Shown here piece after piece: positions 60,253 through 64,000 of a stretch of 64,000 nucleotides of DNA. Made by a program: the position numbers and the translations under genes. The notes below the pieces were generated by a model that was given only the letters and a program-made list of their open reading frames with translations, was not told where the DNA came from and searched no databases. Numbering within the stretch: position 1 is the stretch's first letter; the number at the start of each line of letters is the position of its first letter. Origin of the DNA: Cellulomonas humilata (GTDB lineage Bacteria > Actinomycetota > Actinomycetes > Actinomycetales > Cellulomonadaceae); assembly GCF_013359775.1 (NCBI RefSeq), contig NZ_JABMCI010000055.1, positions 1-64,000 on the forward strand. Reading direction: 5' to 3'.

Positions 60253-60366
60253 GACGGCGTGGGTGATGCCCGCAGACCGAGAGGGGTCGCGCCGGCGCGA
60301 ACGACCAGGGCGCAAGCCCTGCTGAGTCGCGCCCGACCACGTCACCCGCACCCCCTCAGGAGTGAG
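60253..60366 (+). ncRNA. Structured 5' leader of ahcY (candidate cis-regulatory RNA)
   Basis: A closing stem can form between 60261-60268 and 60340-60347 (eight pairs, one G-U). Inside it lie a hairpin 60285-60289/60302-60306 and a perfect six-pair hairpin 60306-60311/60316-60321 with a GCAA tetraloop; the two share one base, so one pair must yield. The ribosome site AGGAG follows at 60358-60362, just past the closing stem. I do not recognise a known SAM or SAH riboswitch consensus in it. A regulatory role is inferred from fold and position. Confidence 0.4.
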
Positions 60367-61859
<1,493 letters not shown>

Positions 61860-61866
<7 letters not shown>

Positions 61867-62675
61867 GCAGGGTCGGGGACGCCGTGGGGGAGTCGGTGCA
61901 GCTGCGACGACTCCACGGCGTCGCGCTGGTCGGCGCGCAGCCGGCTGGTGAGCTCGCGGTCCCGGCGCTCCGCGAGCACCGCCGCGAGGAACGCCTCCGG
62001 GTGCGTGCCCAGCGGCGGCAGCGGGTTGACGTAGCGCTGCACCTCGGCCGTCAGCTGCGAGCCCAGCTGGACCCGTGACGCGGGGTGCAGGGACGCGGTG
62101 CGGCCGAGGAACTGCCGGACCGAGAGCGCCAGGCCGTCGGGCAGCCGCGCGAGGTCGGCGGCGTGCGCCCAGCCGGCCAGGTGCGGCGGCATGACCACCG
62201 GCACGCGCACCTTGGCGGCCCCGCGCACGCGGACCGCGTAGGTGCCCGCCAGGATGTCGCCGACGCGCTTGCCCTGCGGGTGCACGATCGAGCAGACCAG
62301 CGCCACGGAGCCGAGCGTGGCCCACAGCTCGACGATGCCGACGAGCGCCCGCACGAGCGCCTGCCGGAACACCAGCGGACCACCGTCGTCGCGCACGATC
62401 CGGATGCCCATGGCCAGCTTGCCGAGGGAGCGGCCCCGGGTCAGCGTGTCGACGGTGGTCGGGATCACGACCGTGATGGTGGCCACCAGGACGATGCCCG
62501 CGATCCGGCCCAGCTCCTCGGACACGTTCCCGGCGACGGCGCCGAGCGCGACGAGCAGAGCGAACCCGACGACGGCCAGGAGCAGGAGGTCGAGGAGCGC
62601 AGCCAGCAGTCGGGTGGCTGCGGAGGTGGGGCGGGAGTCGAGGAGGACACCCTCGCCCGTGATGATGCCGTCCAT
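61860..62675 (-). CDS. RDD family membrane protein
   Basis: 271 residues. An RDD domain with three to four spans (about 22-135) opens with [43 protein letters not shown] matches its second conserved block. The cytoplasmic C-terminal half (about 160-271) is soluble and not assigned. The function is unknown. TAACCT stands six bases before ATG 62675, another leaderless start. Confidence 0.87.
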
Positions 62676-62681
62676 GGTGCG

Positions 62682-62687
62682 AGGTTA
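62682..62687 (-). promoter_or_regulatory. -10 box of leaderless RDD gene
   Basis: TAACCT on the minus strand, six bases before ATG 62675. The divergent SpoIIM-like gene starts at 62725 with a weaker CAGGCT at 62712-62717, seven bases before its ATG. Confidence 0.55.
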
Positions 62688-62724
62688 GCCTCTGCCGCAC
62701 CCGCGGGATGGCAGGCTGTGCGCC

Positions 62725-63714
62725 ATGGATCTCGACGCCTTCGAGCGGGCACGCTCGGCCGACTGGGCGCGGCTCGACGCGCTGGCACGCCTGCGACGCC
62801 GCACGGGTGCCGAGGCAGACGAGCTCGTGCGGCTCTACCAGTCCGTCGCCACGGACCTGTCGTCGGTCCGGTCGGCCGCTCCTGACCCCGAGATGGTGAC
62901 GCGCCTGTCGATGCTCGTGGGGCGCGCGCGGGCCGCGATCTCCGGCACGCACGAGCCGAGCTGGCGCGACGTCACCGCGTTCGTGGTGGTCGCGCTGCCC
63001 GCGGCGCTGTACCGCATCCGGTGGTGGACGGTCGCCGTGATGGCGGCGTTCACCGTCCTGGCGGTCACCGCGGGGATCTGGGTGGCCACGCAGCCCGAGG
63101 CTCTCGCGTCGATGGGCACCCCCAGCCAGCGCGAGCAGTACGTCGAGGAGTCGTTCGCCGAGTACTACACGCCGGGTGCGGGGTTCGCCGCGATGGTCTG
63201 GACCAACAACGCGTGGCTGACGGCCGTCTGCATCGCCACCGGGATCACCGGGATCCTGCCGGTGTACTTCCAGGTCACCAACGCCATCAACGTCGGGGCG
63301 ACCGGCGGGATGATGGCGTCCTACGGGGAGCTCGACGTGTTCCTCCAGCTCATCGCGCCGCACGGTCTGCTCGAGCTCACCGCGGTGTTCGTCGCCGGCG
63401 CCGCCGGGCTGCGCATCTTCTGGACCTGGATCGACCCCGGACCCCGCACGCGCGGGCGCGCGCTGGCCGAGGAGGCGCGCGCGCTGTTCACCGTGGCGAT
63501 CGGTCTGGTGGGCGTCCTTGCGGTCTCCGGGCTCGTCGAGGGCTTCGTGACGGGTTCGGCCCTGCCGTGGGCCGTCAAGGTGAGCATCGGGGGGCTCGTC
63601 CTCGCAGCGTTCTGGGCGTACACGCTGATCCTCGGCCGGCGGGCCGTCCGTGCCGGGCACACCGGTGACCTCGAGGCGGACCGTGCGGGCTACGTGCTCG
63701 CAACCGCCGGCTGA
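62725..63714 (+). CDS. Stage II sporulation protein M-like (DUF95) membrane protein
   Basis: 329 residues. A cytoplasmic N-terminal helix bundle (about 1-95; DLDAFERARSADWARLDALA) is followed by six or so spans and the EEYVEESFAEYYTPG loop region before FAAMVWTNNAWLTAVCIATG, typical of SpoIIM-family proteins. In non-sporulating actinobacteria the gene pairs divergently with an RDD protein, and the two may form a membrane complex; function unknown. ATG 62725 lacks a clear ribosome binding site. Confidence 0.87.
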   Translation: MDLDAFERARSADWARLDALARLRRRTGAEADELVRLYQSVATDLSSVRSAAPDPEMVTRLSMLVGRARAAISGTHEPSWRDVTAFVVVALPAALYRIRWWTVAVMAAFTVLAVTAGIWVATQPEALASMGTPSQREQYVEESFAEYYTPGAGFAAMVWTNNAWLTAVCIATGITGILPVYFQVTNAINVGATGGMMASYGELDVFLQLIAPHGLLELTAVFVAGAAGLRIFWTWIDPGPRTRGRALAEEARALFTVAIGLVGVLAVSGLVEGFVTGSALPWAVKVSIGGLVLAAFWAYTLILGRRAVRAGHTGDLEADRAGYVLATAG

Positions 63715-63729
63715 TCCGTCCGGGTCGAC

Positions 63730-64000
63730 TCAGTCCTGGTCGACCTGGTCCGGGTCGACGACGACGACCCGGCGCTCGTCCGCCTCGGCGGCCATGAGGT
63801 CGACCAGGCCCTCCGCCTCGGTGTGCAGCGCGTCGCGCTGGGCGGCCGTCGGGCGGGCGAACGGTCGCACCGTGAGCGTGACCGTGCCGCCGACCTTCCG
63901 GTCGCGCGGCACGTCCCACGTCCCCGCGACCCGCCCGTCGAGAAGGAACGTGGCCGGGATGACACCGTTCGGGCTCGCCAGGTACGGGCGGTGCTCGGCG
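63730..64000 (-). CDS. C-terminus of a winged-helix DNA-binding (AlkZ-like) protein, cut by window edge
   Basis: The last 89 residues are visible in a frame open to the edge. YLASPNGVIPATFLLDGRVAGTW, with RKVGGTVTLTVRPF after it, matches the C-terminal part of the HTH_42/AlkZ family of winged-helix DNA glycosylase-like proteins. The Glu- and Asp-rich end is normal. Nothing more can be said without the N-terminus. Confidence 0.75.
   Translation of the reverse strand, partial: AEHRPYLASPNGVIPATFLLDGRVAGTWDVPRDRKVGGTVTLTVRPFARPTAAQRDALHTEAEGLVDLMAAEADERRVVVVDPDQVDQD

Noticed and set aside
60253-60366. A known SAM-I, SAM-IV or SAH riboswitch
   Set aside because: The core motifs I remember for these classes are not present; only the fold and position are suggestive, so I list it as a candidate RNA without a class.

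Overview
The window is very GC-rich, uses GTG starts freely, and carries a WhiB2-type regulator, LCP-family wall-polymer ligase genes, TIGR03089 and DUF3499 family genes and many leaderless-type promoters. This points to the chromosome of an actinobacterium. A Cellulomonas-like member of the Micrococcales is my best guess, made from protein style only. I saw no rRNA, tRNA, prophage, insertion sequence or CRISPR array, and no gap over 300 bases lacks a gene.

About 50 kb is one large cell-wall or surface polysaccharide locus. From the left: an LCP glycopolymer ligase and the start of a probable second one (1-1555); a large membrane protein and rfbB (1665-4562); a secreted PGRP/amidase with DUF4214 repeats (4730-6670). 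Next come two converging operons. On the + strand (6780-15824) lie rfbF, a GtrB-like transferase, GtrA, a ThDP enzyme, an acylating acetaldehyde dehydrogenase, a 4-hydroxy-2-oxovalerate aldolase, an SDR, a Nudix hydrolase and a membrane protein. On the - strand (21942-15855) lie a second large membrane protein, rfbH, rfbG, a ferredoxin reductase and a 7Fe ferredoxin. Together these read as a CDP-glucose to CDP-3,6-dideoxy-4-ketohexose pathway followed by addition of a carbon branch at C4. This is the most interesting system in the window.

From 22171 to 49176 there are: a SpoIID-domain surface protein with six 42-residue repeats; two tandem glycosyltransferases with unusual N-termini; a Wzm/Wzt exporter whose ATPase carries a cargo-recognition domain; a methyltransferase; tandem GDP-mannose-dehydratase-like genes; several GT2 and GT4 enzymes, some fused; rfbA, rfbC and rfbD for dTDP-L-rhamnose; a DUF2142 membrane protein; a DPM1-like GT2 with DUF2304; and a flippase. 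They would make nucleotide sugars, assemble glycans on lipid carriers, export them and pass them to the LCP ligases.

The right end (49187-64000) resembles a conserved actinobacterial block: TIGR03089, a methyltransferase, whiB2, a giant GT2 membrane protein with a DUF5719 partner, GT2, a metallopeptidase-family protein, DUF3499, manB, a Trm112-like protein, ahcY, an RDD protein, a SpoIIM-like protein and the end of a winged-helix (AlkZ-like) gene. The variable glycan genes appear inserted between the conserved LCP and TIGR03089 genes.

Two regulatory themes stand out. At least nine genes have a TANNNT box only 6-8 bases before the start codon, as expected for leaderless mRNAs. The ahcY leader can fold into a multi-stem RNA with a perfect GCAA tetraloop hairpin.
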